From Gnetum montanum (Eukaryota > Streptophyta > Gnetopsida > Gnetales > Gnetaceae), in NCBI GenBank assembly GCA_015680685.1, contig MNCI01004759.1, forward strand, positions 59,713 through 123,712: a stretch of DNA of 64,000 nucleotides, given 5' to 3'. The first letter of the stretch is position 1. The number at the start of each line of letters is the position of its first letter. The notes under the pieces were generated by a model. The model ran no database searches. It worked only from the letters and a program-made list of their open reading frames with translations, and was not told the origin of the DNA. The position numbers and the translations under genes are program-made. Shown here piece by piece: positions 23,545-34,559 of this stretch.

Positions 23545-24860
23545 TTTCTAATTGGATTAAGGTTTTTAACCTTCCTATGAAATGATCTAACTTAGGAGAT
23601 ATGCAAGTAGATCCTTCCCATAGTAAGCACATGTCTCATTTTCCTTTGCATAACCTCAACCTAATGAGTCCATGGACCTCATAGGTGATTAATGGTTGAT
23701 GGAAGTTAAGGAAAAAAAATTGGAAGGTTCTACCTAAGAATCCAAATCAATAATGTGGACTTCAATAGTGAGGTGAGTTACAAATAGTAGAGATTGATGA
23801 TGGAGAAAGTAGAATGAAATTCTGAATTGAGATCATAAGAAGTCCCTTATAAAGTGTGTTTAAAATGACCTAAGAAGATCAATCCTTAGTCTAGACTAAA
23901 ACAAACCACTTTTAGTGACTTCACATTGATACTTCAAGACTGATCCACCACTTTAAGATATAAGAGTGCTTCCACAAAACAACCACCATTTAAAAAAGAG
24001 AAGAAAAGAGAAGTAGAAAGTAAGAGAGGGCCTTAGTTATATGGGACCTTCAAGCATGGGTAACATGTATTTCTAGTAACATAACCAGTGCTTGTAGCTT
24101 GTTTATTTTTCTAAGGGGTGTGCTTTGAATTTTCATCATGTTTTTTCATTTTGATTTTGATTTTGTTTTTTGTTTTTTTTTTTTGGTTTCTTTTTGGATG
24201 GGAACCACACCATGAAAATACTCTATTTGACTTCCTATTATTGGTCGACATGGAATGATAAGAAGTCTATGAAAACACTCAAGCACCCAAGTAAGTAGAA
24301 GAGTACAAAGAGTATTGAATTCCCTTGAAGCCAAACCCTATGCAAACCTTTAAATCCTTCCCAATTCCAGAAACTACCAAGGTCAGAAAGTTATTAAAAG
24401 TTTATTAAATGAAAGGGACCTCAAACTTCCAAAAAAAGGAAAACCTTAGAGTTTTTGAATGAGTGAATGTTGTGGACTCACTGCGTATTCCATGAAAAAG
24501 AAACCATGACTTAGGCATAAATAAAAAAATTTAAAAATAGAAACTAGACATTAGCAAATAAACCATTAAGCACAAACCACCATTATTAGTAGCTACAAAA
24601 CCATTGTGTCTTGTTAGAACAAAGTACATTTATTAGTAAAATTTTAAAAATCACACTTAAACAAAGTAAAATATAATAAAGTATAAAATATTAAAGAAAT
24701 ATGTAAATGTACTAACAATGGTGTAAAACAAAAAATGGTGTAAAATAGGAAAAAGTTCAAAACACAAAAGGATGTAAAATAAATAACTTGCAACTTCAAA
24801 AATGTGAAAAACAAAAAATATAAAAGTTTAGGAGTCATGTGGATGATTAGTATGGATGGC
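23545..24860 (-). mobile_element. 3' noncoding region (minus), truncated at its outer end
   Basis: Matches 9925-11270 in the same orientation, including the conserved hairpin (23600-23652). It starts abruptly at about 23540 against plus-strand gag, so PPT2 and the 3' LTR are missing: a deletion or inversion junction. Only one copy of the 82-bp subrepeat (24110-24220) is present. Confidence 0.75.
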
Positions 24861-24879
24861 CATCCCCCCCATGACTTTG
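24861..24879 (-). other. PPT1 of minus-strand element
   Basis: The minus-strand purine run AGTCATGGGGGGGATGGCC is equivalent to 11281-11296. It is followed (leftward) by the 3' noncoding region. Confidence 0.6.
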
Positions 24880-24958
24880 TTAAAAAGAGGAGATTCAAAA
24901 AACTGAGTGTAGTTGTCCATCTATTAAGGTATTTGTTAAACTAGCTTGCTTAGGCTCA

Positions 24959-25049
24959 TGTAATGGCTTAATCTATTGGATGTTGACCAACTATTTTTTA
25001 TTTNTGTAAAGGCTTAATCTATTGTATGTTGACCAACTATTTTTTATTT
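24959..25049. repeat. 45-bp tandem duplication around a single N
   Basis: Two near-identical copies (24959-25003 and 25005-25049) separated by one N at 25004. The one-base N suggests a gap-closing artefact rather than biology. Confidence 0.8.
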
Positions 25050-28000
25050 GGACTCTCAGGTTTATATATGATCATGGTCCCAGAAGGAAAGGTTTCATCA
25101 ATTATATAAGGCCATTTCCATAACATTTGGAATTTAGTTTTCTAAGGTATGTGTGTGGGGTTCTAGTAAAGAACCTTATCTCCTAGTTGAAATTTCACTT
25201 TCTATATTCTAAGGTCATTTCATTGCTTGTTAAATGCCTTTGCACTTCATTCAAAGATAGGGCTACCAATTGATTTTTGTGTAACATGTTGAGGTTGATC
25301 AGTCTTTCTTTTTATGCTAGAATTAAGTCAAGGTCCAATTCATAGGCTATTGAAAGTGTATAGAGCTTAATTGAAATTCGGAGTGTTGGAAGTTTTTAGT
25401 ACACTAGCTCATAGAAAGATTAGCCAATAGGAAGTTTCCATGTTGAGTGGTAGGCCTAAAGGCCATCGTTGAGTTTTGTGTTCTAGTCTCTCCTATATTT
25501 GCTAATAGTTCTTATTAGAATCATTGTAATCTCCTTGCTAGTTATCTCTACTTGATCATTAGCTTGGTGATGATAGGGTATTTGTTAATTTATGTTAGCC
25601 CCCAAGAATTGCATGAGTTTTTGAAAAGTGACACCTATAAAATGGGTTTCATTGTTAGAAATTAGTGCACATGGCATCACAAATTTTTTTATAACATTTT
25701 GTTGTACAAATTAAGTAGTGGTGGATGATGTGCAATCAATGACAACTATTGCTTTCATCCATTTGGTACAGTAGTCAACAGCAACAATTATATATGCCTT
25801 CTCATTGGACATGGATGTAATGGGACCCATGAAGTCAATGACCCATACGTCAAAGGGCTCCATTGGTTGAATCCATTATTGAGGATCATCCATTCATGTT
25901 GCCATCCCATCATCTCATTGACAACGATTACAAGATCAGAGAAATTGATGGGCATCCTTCAAGATTGTGGATCAATAGTATCCTACCATTAGGATTTTTA
26001 TGACTGTGCATCTCCTAGAATAGTAGCCTCCATAGGGGCCTTCATGACATTCTTGGAGAACTTGCAATTGATCTACATTAGACATACACTAATGAACTAG
26101 GCCATCAACATGCACCTTATAAAGATTTATATTTATTTCCATGAAGTACTTAGACTAATGAGGAAACTATTGTTTCTTCCTATTGTCCAAATCTTGTGGC
26201 ATCTTTGGAGTGGGAAGATAGGTAAGGATGCCATCATACCATTTTGCTTCTACAAGTATTTGTTCATTTATTACAGTAGCAAAGAGGAGTTCATGAAGAA
26301 ACAAATTAGATAATGGGCTTTCCTCTTCTTTGTTATCCCATTGCAACAAAGATAGATAAGTGGTTAGTGATCATGTTCTCAATTTCTTTTTAATCTACCA
26401 TTATAAGATCAAATTTTTACAAGATCACCAACCACTATATGACATGGGTGCTCACCATTGGTTTTTTCATGAGAAAGTAGATGGCACTATGATCAATATG
26501 CACAAATACTTTATATCTAAGCATATAGTGCCTAAACTTTTCTAGAGTATACACCACCATCATTAGTTTTTTTTCTATGGTAGTGTTATTCAGTTGTGCA
26601 TCCACAATGCTTCTACTTATGTAGTGGATGTAATATGAACATTTCTTGTTGTCCAACTGCATAAGCATGACTCCCAAGGGATAGAAATATGCATCTATTA
26701 TTATATGGAATGATTTGGACTATCTAGTTCCTATAGAATTGGAGTTTCTATGAGTTTTTCCTTTAGTTGATGGAATGCATGCTCACACTCCTTGGTCCAG
26801 ATGAATAGATCATCACTCTTTATAAGCTCGACCAAAAACTTTATGATCTTAGAGAAATTCTTTATGAATATTAATAGTAACTAGTGTGTCCAAGGAATGA
26901 CTGAACATCTTTAATGGTTTTTAGTTAATGATTGATTTCTTGGATGATCCTTATCTCTTCAAGGTCTAGCTTGATCCCTTCCTATGAAACTCTATGCCTC
27001 AATACAATGCCTTCTTGGACCATGAGATGACTCTTTTACTATTTGAGCCATAGATTTATTTCCATACATATTTTCAATACTTGCTCAATGCAGTCCAAGC
27101 CTTGCTTGAATGTAGCACCATAAATGAAAAAGTCATCCATGAAGGCTTCTACTCTACTACCTATTTGTTGGTGAAAGATGCTTAAGACCAGATGCTACAA
27201 AGTAGTAGGAGCATTGCATAGATCAAAAGGCATCTTACAATATGCAAAGATCCCCTAGGGATTTGTGAATGTTGTTTTGGCTTAATCTTCTAGTTCAATT
27301 TGGATTTGGTTATAACCACTATAACCATCAATGGTGTCCAACACCTAATCAATAAATGACAATAGAAAATGATCTTTGAACATTCCCATGTTTAATAACC
27401 TAAATTCAATGCAAGCCATTCATTTGCCACCTCTCTTTGGCACTTTGATGAGTAGATTGACCAACTCACTATTTGCAATGGGATAGATGAACCCTGCCTT
27501 GAGGAGTTGTTCAATCTCCTCTTTGAAAATCTATTTCACTTTTGGATTCAACCATGATTGTGGTTGCCTCCTTGGCTTCATGGATGGATTAGTGTGAATG
27601 CAATGTTGGCATATCTAAGGATCAATTCCAATGAGTTCAGGATATGACCAACCAAAGGCTATTGGCTAGTTTCAATAATTTTTCTTCCTATTCAAGAGCA
27701 AGTTTGGCATTGAATATGACCAGCTTTCCATTTTTTAAGAATGCATATTTTAGGTTAGCAACTAAATTTTTAAGCTTTAGGGGCTCCTATTAAAAATTTT
27801 CAAGGATCTCCAACTCTTCCCAATTGGTATTAGCATTTTAATCATCAGAGAGTTGGTGATAAACTTTCTCTATTTCACCAATGCCTTTGACATAGGCACA
27901 TGTTAAGCTCTTAGCAAGTTCCATGCACATTATGTTGCTATCTAAATTAGTAGTCAACAATTGGATTCCCTCTTATCTTATGGCTAATACATATAGACAC

Positions 28001-28560
28001 CTTTGAATATCTACTTTTTGTGCACACTATTTGCATGTAGAAAGAGATGTTCATTTCACTACCTATAATTTCTACACACAATTGCACCCTATTTTATTGT
28101 ACATGATGCATGGAGCTCGTCTCTTCTCGATCTTTTCAAATGCATTTTCTTTAGATATTTCCAAAAAAAGAATATCTGATGCCCATTCATACATATACAG
28201 TTCTTAACCATGTTTTTCCCATAATGAATGGGAAGTCACCTTTGTAGCTTCCTACCTTGATCACCAGAAAATCAGTATGATAGGACCATCCATAGATAGT
28301 GGTTAAACTGTTTTTGACTAGTTCCAATGAAAAAATGATGGATTGATGTACCAACTATAATTTGATATTGCTCTTCTTTATAGATTTTTGGATTGACAAG
28401 GTTTTTCTATTAACTACCTCAACAAGAGATGATTCTTCCTCACTGGAGCAAAATCATACTTCTCTCTTTCTAATGAAAGGATCCCTATTGTATTCCTCCA
28501 TACTTTTTCATTTTCTAAACTCTCTTTATTTTTGTGTTACCTATTCAATTAGCCTTTATA
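24963..28560 (-). pseudogene. pol: Degenerate pol: protease, RT, RNase H, integrase
   Basis: Minus strand, 5' to 3': protease end near 28290-28195 (Ile-Met-Gly-Lys-x-Trp-Leu); the conserved linker near 27850-27700; RT with the catalytic Phe-Met-Asp-Asp at 27143-27132; RNase H at 26677-26435 (Thr-Ile-Glu-Lys, then a HIDHSAI segment); a linker at 26349-26167; integrase down to about 25000, with the first catalytic region near 25850 and a GQVE-equivalent (decayed) near 25550. This is the full Ty3/gypsy order. Together with the Asp-type primer and the gag, it places the family in Athila-like elements. It is split by many stops. Confidence 0.85.
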
Positions 28561-30070
28561 TTTGATGGGCTTGGAATTTTGATAGTCTTCCTTGGGCATA
28601 AACATCAAGAATTCTCATTTTCAAGTTGATTTCATCAATGATATGGTGAAGTTGTTTCTGCTAAGAATAACCATGGCTATGGCATCAATGTATGAAAGAA
28701 TAATATTTGTCCATGGTAGCATCCAAGGATTCAATATTTTCTTACTTCCATCCTTAGATTTTCCTTCTTAGGTTAGATGCTCTAGAGTATGTTTAATACT
28801 TATCATTAAATAGCTCAAGCATTGTACTCCATTGGTAGATAGATTCTAGGTTTAAGGACTAGTACCAACCTTTTTCTTCCTTGATGAGTGTCTTGGGAAA
28901 TAGATTTAATTTTTGCAAATCATTTTTAACATTCTATAAGGAAAATAAATTTAGTTTTTTCCAATCATTTTTAACATTCTATAAGGCACAGGCATCATGG
29001 AAAGCTTGGAGATGTGCTTGTGGATCAGAGTTATAGCCCCCCTAAAATCTAGGGATATTGTTCATATCAAGTCATCTAATCTCATTGTCTTTCACATGCC
29101 TAGTTGAAATTTTTATATCCTTAGTAATATTTAGCATGCTTCAAGTTGTCAAAAAGGTCTCATTATCATCATTATTTCATTGTTATTGATTATGTCCTCT
29201 ATTACCCTTTCGTTCGTTATGGGCTCAACAATCATCATTATTTTCCTGTTATTCACATCCATCATAGTTTTTCCTTTTATGGAATTTTTTAGAACTAGAA
29301 GAGGAAGAAGAAAAATATGTAGATGAAGAGTATGAAGAGGGATGAGGACTACCTCCAGCATAGTGTCTACCAATTTTCCTCTGGTTTTCATGACTACATT
29401 CTTCAATTTTCTAATCCTCTGGATGCTTCTTTGAGCCCTTGCTTTGATTGTCTCCTTTACCTAAACCTGAATTATTGATAGTAGGCTTTAGATTCAGAGT
29501 CACACCCCCATCACCAATAAAAAGGGCTGGGGAATCTTCATTTTGAGAGCCCCTAGAGGAAGGATCCTCATTTTCATCTTGGTATGGTAGGAGAAAGGGA
29601 TTGATTAACTATTTTCCCTTTGCAAACTCATGATGCTTCTCCTAGTGTCGATCTCTTTTGCATTGTGTTTTAGTGAGATGATAGTTCTGGTAGTTGTAAT
29701 CATGCACAATGTACTCCTATTGAAGATCTTGAATGCCTAACCTTTTAAGAGTTTAAAGCATCATCACAAGCACAAATTGATTGGGTGGCATTAGAATGTT
29801 ACCTTCCATATCATGCCATTGCAGTTGCTCATCTTGATGTAGGATGAAGGTGAAGTTAGGCACATACTAATCTAGATGAGTATATACCACTTTGCATTCT
29901 TATGGGACCAAACATTTAGCATCATCACACCTATGAGAAGAAGATATTTTGCAAATGAATAAAATATTAGTGTGCTTTTTAATTATATTATTTAAGAATG
30001 ATGATGACCTTAGGGTTTGTCTAATGATGTTAATGATATTCACTAAACCTAGATAGCATATGTTTCAGAC
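28560..30070 (-). pseudogene. gag: Degenerate gag of minus-strand Athila-like element
   Basis: Continuous with pol downstream and the primer site upstream. The N-terminal block (29930-29790) keeps His-Asp-Met-Glu-Gly-Asn-Ile. The Gly/Ser and acidic stretch at 29600-29300 matches 21430-21640 of the plus-strand copy. The gag core at 28900-28570 is weaker. A tandem duplication of about 52 bp lies at 28900-28986. Stops throughout. Confidence 0.75.
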
Positions 30071-30078
30071 AAAAAGAG

Positions 30079-30097
30079 TCCTTAGCAACGACACCAA
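30079..30097 (-). other. Primer-binding site, tRNA-Asp type
   Basis: Minus strand TTGGTGTCGTTGCTAAGGA next to the LTR keeps the Asp-type primer site except for a few transitions. Confidence 0.7.
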
Positions 30098-31014
30098 TGA
30101 TGAGTGGTGAAGGGTATCCCTACACTCAACCATATGAATCATGAATCTTTTATGCATTATCTGGTCAAATCTTGTGGACTTTATATCTTCTAGTACACCA
30201 GTCTTCTAGGAAGCCAACCTTGCCCTAATAGTTATTCATTGTATTCTTAATTACACTTGTGATGCACATGGTATGGTTAAGTGTAATCAAGGCATATGAT
30301 TTTTATTTATTTATGTTTTATGTTCCTTGGTTCTTAAAGTAGAGAGATGAATTAATTGAATAACTTATTTAATTTAACTAGTTCACTAACCTCTAATTAG
30401 TCCTAACAGAAACATTGAATCCCACTTTTCGTACATGTCCTAAACCCACATATCCACTATTGGGTTACCAAGCATTATGCTACTAGGCAAAATAAGCAAT
30501 AACACTGATGGGATTACCAAGCACATACATGTTTATGCTCGAAGCAATCATACTTATGTGCTTAATCTATTTAGCCTAATTAATTAACTAATCTCTTAAA
30601 TTTTAATTGAGCTTAATTAATTGCATATTTAAGCAAAATAATAGATGCATAAATAAATCATGAATCTATTGTAAGTGTTGCAATGTTTGATCAAAAGGCT
30701 CATCTTTATTGTTGTACACACTAGTATGGTTTAGGTACAATAGTGCTTGAATAAAGATCTATACACTTTCTAACTCCTATTGTAGGCACTCAGAGAAATA
30801 TTCTAACTCTCAAATGGAAATATTACAAGAGCTTTGCTATAGCTATGACTTGACTTACCATAAACATAGCTATGAGCTTGGATTTATAGTTTTCATTATA
30901 TGGTTATGTTAATGGCACTCATGGACATAGTAAACACTATGTCAATGCGAACTCATCGATAGGGCAACATCACGTAAATGAGGCCTTGTTGACATGATAC
31001 TTTGACACTCATCA
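30098..31014 (-). mobile_element. 5' LTR (minus strand), Athila-like
   Basis: 917 bp; plus-strand ends TGATGAGTGG and CACTCATCA. TATA-like CTATAAATCC at about 30880-30889 (minus). The inverted repeat GACATAG (30924-30930) with CTATGTC (30937-30943) occupies the place where other copies carry GATATC or GACGTC palindromes. It faces the plus-strand 5' LTR at 19997. Confidence 0.8.
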
Positions 31015-31059
31015 CTACCCATTAATATGCAAATACCTACTTATGAGATCTTCCTAGAT

Positions 31060-31440
31060 TATCTAAATCCTGATGAAAGTCCCATTTCTAGATATTATGA
31101 TCTTTGGAAGGATAAACTTAAATGTTTAAAAGTAATGGAAAACCTATAAAATCATTAAAATATTATCAAAAGATGGTTCGATAAAAAGCTTGCTGGTAAA
31201 TCCTTCCAAATAGGTGATCTAGTCCTGAAAAAAGGTAGAGATTCTAGTTAGAAAGGTCCTCAAACTAAGTTTTCACTAATGTGGCTAGGATTATACTAAT
31301 TCATGGAGGTTGTAGCCCCCAATGTTTACAAGATAGTCGATCTTTAAGGTAATAAATTCACTAGAAAATTTAATGCATTCCACCTTAAACACTTTTATAT
31401 TGGTATTCCATGTGGATGCCTAGTAGATTAATAATTTAAT
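31060..31440 (+). pseudogene. Integrase C-terminal fragment, gypsy family B
   Basis: Encodes the end of a Ty3/gypsy integrase: Arg-Trp-Phe-Asp-Lys-Lys, then Gly-Asp-Leu-Val-Leu-Lys, then a Lys-Phe-Ser-x-x-Trp-Leu-Gly block and a terminal His-Leu-Lys-His-Phe-Tyr. The same blocks appear at 50700-50998. It is cut on the left by the LTR ending at 31014, and it leads into the LTR starting at 31477. Contains stops. Confidence 0.75.
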
Positions 31441-31444
31441 AAAT

Positions 31445-31461
31445 TATATATATATATATAG
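31445..31461. repeat. (TA)n microsatellite
   Basis: Short TA run just before the family B LTR. Confidence 0.9.
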
Positions 31462-31476
31462 GTTTCATTAGATATG

Positions 31477-32413
31477 TGTTGATGCCAAAATCACACATGC
31501 TAGGCATGGGGCCATGATCAGCAACATTAATTTTCAATAGAACTATTAAGATTATCAAGATGATCACAAAGGAATTATGTAAAATGTACTCTAGAAAAGA
31601 AAAACTAATGAATTGAATTACCACAAAATACTAGCAATTCCTTTATAAATCACTTACATTCAATGCATTTGTCTTATAAATTCATGTGGAAGACAAAGTA
31701 GAGAGTTATATAACCAGAAAAACAATACTAGTTTTACTTTAAATATTATATGGAATTATAGATAATAGCATGTAGAAATACTCTAGGTAACAATACTTGA
31801 ACATATCTTCAATGTAGGAAAATACTTAAAAGAAGTATCACTCCACCCAGCTTCATAAATGACATGTCATTTATGTATAAAGTTGGGCATCCATAGAAAA
31901 TCTAGCTACTAACAAATAAATTCAAATCAAATTAATGTTATGAATGCAAATTCATATGGCCTATTCTTTGAAAACTCTTCACATCCTTGTTATGATGAGC
32001 TTGTAGTAGTAGTTATTGTGCCACACCATAATGGTAGTGGAAGACAACAAGCAACCATGGGTTACGCAACAACTATAGAGGTGGTGGAGAATGTGATGGG
32101 AGTTATGTTCGGGTGGTGCTAGGAGTTATGTGTGATGGTGGCATAATCGATGATGCTGGGTGGTCCTTACTGGTGACATGAACATTTAAACCACTATGTG
32201 AGCAACTATAAAATCTAAGTGAGTAGACATTGAGGAGGATCAAGTAGCCTCCCCTTACTTCTAAAGCCTCCTCTCTTTGATTAGGTGATGTTTGAGAGAT
32301 GGCAAGTGCAAGATTTGTAGAGCATACATCAGTAGCAACACACAGTAGACAATGCGACTGCATGATAGGTATGTTATTAGAAAGCACACATTAGGAGATG
32401 GAATGATGACAAT
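31477..32413 (+). mobile_element. Family B 3' LTR, first copy (interrupted)
   Basis: Begins TGTTGATGCC and aligns with 52291-53215 over roughly 930 bp ('ggcatggggccatgatcag', 'gaactattaagattatcaag'). It stops at 32413, where the Tat-lineage LTR starts, so the Tat element inserted into this LTR. The short ORFs in it (31940-32122, 32103-32387 and others) are chance frames. Confidence 0.75.
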
Positions 32414-32705
32414 TGAAACACCATAAAATTTTAGGACCCTCATGCTTCAACAAAGTCCTAGAATTTGGGCAAGGATTTCCACAAGTGCATCATCATGATG
32501 GGCTAACAGGACTGTGTAGGCACCAAGGATAGACTATCCAATCCACCAAATTTTCTATGTCTAGGGCTAACAAGCCTATTGGACTCTCCAGCCTACCCAA
32601 CCAAACAATTGACCTAGCTAGTAGTCTACCCAAGGACCATGCTAGGAGTTGTCAAAAGTGTTCAGGTTGAGAAAAATAGTTCAGCATGTTTTCTAGAATA
32701 GAAAT

Positions 32706-33290
32706 TTGCTACGCTATACTATGCTGCATAGCGTAGCAAGCATCGAAGAGATCAATCAAGCATCCAAGATATAAGTTGATGACAAGTTTGTCTTCCAAAG
32801 CATTTTCCCATGTTGTTATCATCAAGAAAACTTGCTCCACCAACATAGGGTGCTACGCTATGTAGCGTAGTAGTGTGTAATAGGGACAAAGTGCACAAAG
32901 GCCCCCCTTTACCAAGTGACTCCAACAAGAAGATTGCACTTGGCAACGCTTTGGCCTCCAAAACTAGTTATCCCACTTAGCCCTCAGGCCTCAAGCAAGG
33001 TTTCATGATAAAAAATGGCAGATTGAATGAGGCAGCATGATACACTACTAGTTTGTGCTATGCTACATAGCATAGCAACAATGCAAGAAACGATAGAAAT
33101 GTTTCAAATATGAATTTAGCAAGTCCAAAGGCTTTCCAACATGGAGGACAAAAGTTGCAGTCGTTTGCCTGACCATGCTTCACACAAATGCTCTCGGCTC
33201 CTATGCAAGTTTTCTATGAAGACCAGTGGCTACACTATGCTACGCTACATAGCATAACATAGCATAGAGAGTAGTTATTTACGCTACGCT
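32706..33290. promoter_or_regulatory. CTACGCTA palindrome cluster in LTR U3
   Basis: A perfect 12-bp inverted repeat TTGCTACGCTAT (32706-32717) with ATAGCGTAGCAA (32728-32739). Others: TGCTACGCTATGTAGCGTAG at 32851-32870, a TGCTATGCTACATAGCATAG copy near 33056-33075, and a denser cluster at 33228-33290. They sit upstream of the TATA box at 33697, so an enhancer-like role is inferred. Confidence 0.6.
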
Positions 33291-33696
33291 AATGTGCTGA
33301 ACAACATGGGTAGTGCAACATTGGCATGGCGACATCAAGACATCTTCATTTAGCTCTATAACTTATTGGCAATGATTATTCTCACCCTAATATCTCTTTG
33401 GCAGATAAAATCAACAAGTTTTCTTCATTTTGCATCCCCCTGATCAATCCCCAAGAATTATTCCTATGCTTGCCCCTGCTTGCAAGAATAGGAAAGACGT
33501 AGTCCTGAAGCATAGGCTTCATTTTGGCTTGCATTGTTGGCACAATGGATCTTGGCACATGCAGTTTTAGCAGTATGGTCATAGCGTAACAAAGCTCACA
33601 TTTAGCATCTCACACCTACATAGTACAACCATGTTTCCACCTTGTGAGGCCCAAGACACGTGGCATCCAAACCATGTTTTTCTCCTACTCCTAACG

Positions 33697-33705
33697 CTAT
33701 AAATA
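33697..33705 (+). promoter_or_regulatory. TATA box of Tat-lineage LTR promoter
   Basis: CTATAAATA in a CT-flanked context within the LTR. Confidence 0.7.
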
Positions 33706-34236
33706 CCCCAGCAAAAAAAACATGAAGGGTTTCCTCGTGTGGTGATTGGATTTTAAGTTGGCTTTTGGAAAGCATAGTTGGTGATTTTTAGCACTCTAGT
33801 TGTCTTTGAGTTTGCTGGTTAGCTCTACAGTTCAGAGATCTACAACCATACTATGTTGTTTAAGTTGTGCTTGTTCCGTGTTGCGTGTTCTACTGTACAC
33901 CTTTTAGCAAAGCAAAAGATCAAATCTGTGACCTTGGGACGGTGCACTTTCTCACCAAGTCTATTTTTCTATTTGCTTACTATCATCATTGTTTTGTGTT
34001 ATTTTCACCGATTTACATTTATTGATTGTCAATTTACTTCGTGTGCCTCACTTTCAAAACAAGCATTTACAAAAGGTTAAGATACATCGATTAAGTCCCT
34101 ATTTGATCGACCAGACCATTCAGGATAGCCTGCTTCAATTTCTCTCTAGCATGGCCCTCACACGGATCTAGGGCTAAGTTGTTCACCGAGCAACCTCTCG
34201 GTGTTCTAGCCATAAACATTTTTGGTCAGAACAGTT

Positions 34237-34258
34237 TGTGGCTCTATAAGGAGGGCCT
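34237..34258 (+). other. Candidate primer-binding site
   Basis: TGTGGCTCTATAAGGAGGGCC resembles, with a gap and mismatches, the TGGCGACTC...GGGGA type primer site reported for some Tat elements. It is placed three bases after a GAACA LTR end. Weak. Confidence 0.3.
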
Positions 34259-34559
34259 TTTCAGTGTTCTTTCTACATCCTTTGAGTAGTCCTGCATATT
34301 GTCTACACCCTATCACCCACTAGCGTAACCATGACACCCTCGTGGTTGTTTACACATCGTGTGGTGCAGACTAGTCACAAAGATAGTTCCTCTGGAACTC
34401 GACAGGACAAAAAGCCTTCGATCGCTTATTGATCTCCATGTTTCTTGTTTGTGATTTCCTTTTTGATCACTCAAAATGATTCCCACAACCACTATTTTTT
34501 CCACCTCCAACATTGAGGCTCCTTTCTTAGCTCAAATACCATAGGTTTTGAGCGACCAC

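Larger units (their letters stand above)
32414..34233 (+). repeat. 5' LTR of Tat-lineage element
   Basis: About 1.82 kb, TGAAACACC to about GAACA. The start is fixed by homology to 48862-48984. The U3 part carries at least five CTACGCTA/TAGCGTAG-type palindromes between 32706 and 33595. TATA box CTATAAATA at 33697-33705, followed by a presumed transcript start. The exact 3' end is inferred from the candidate primer site. Confidence 0.7.
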
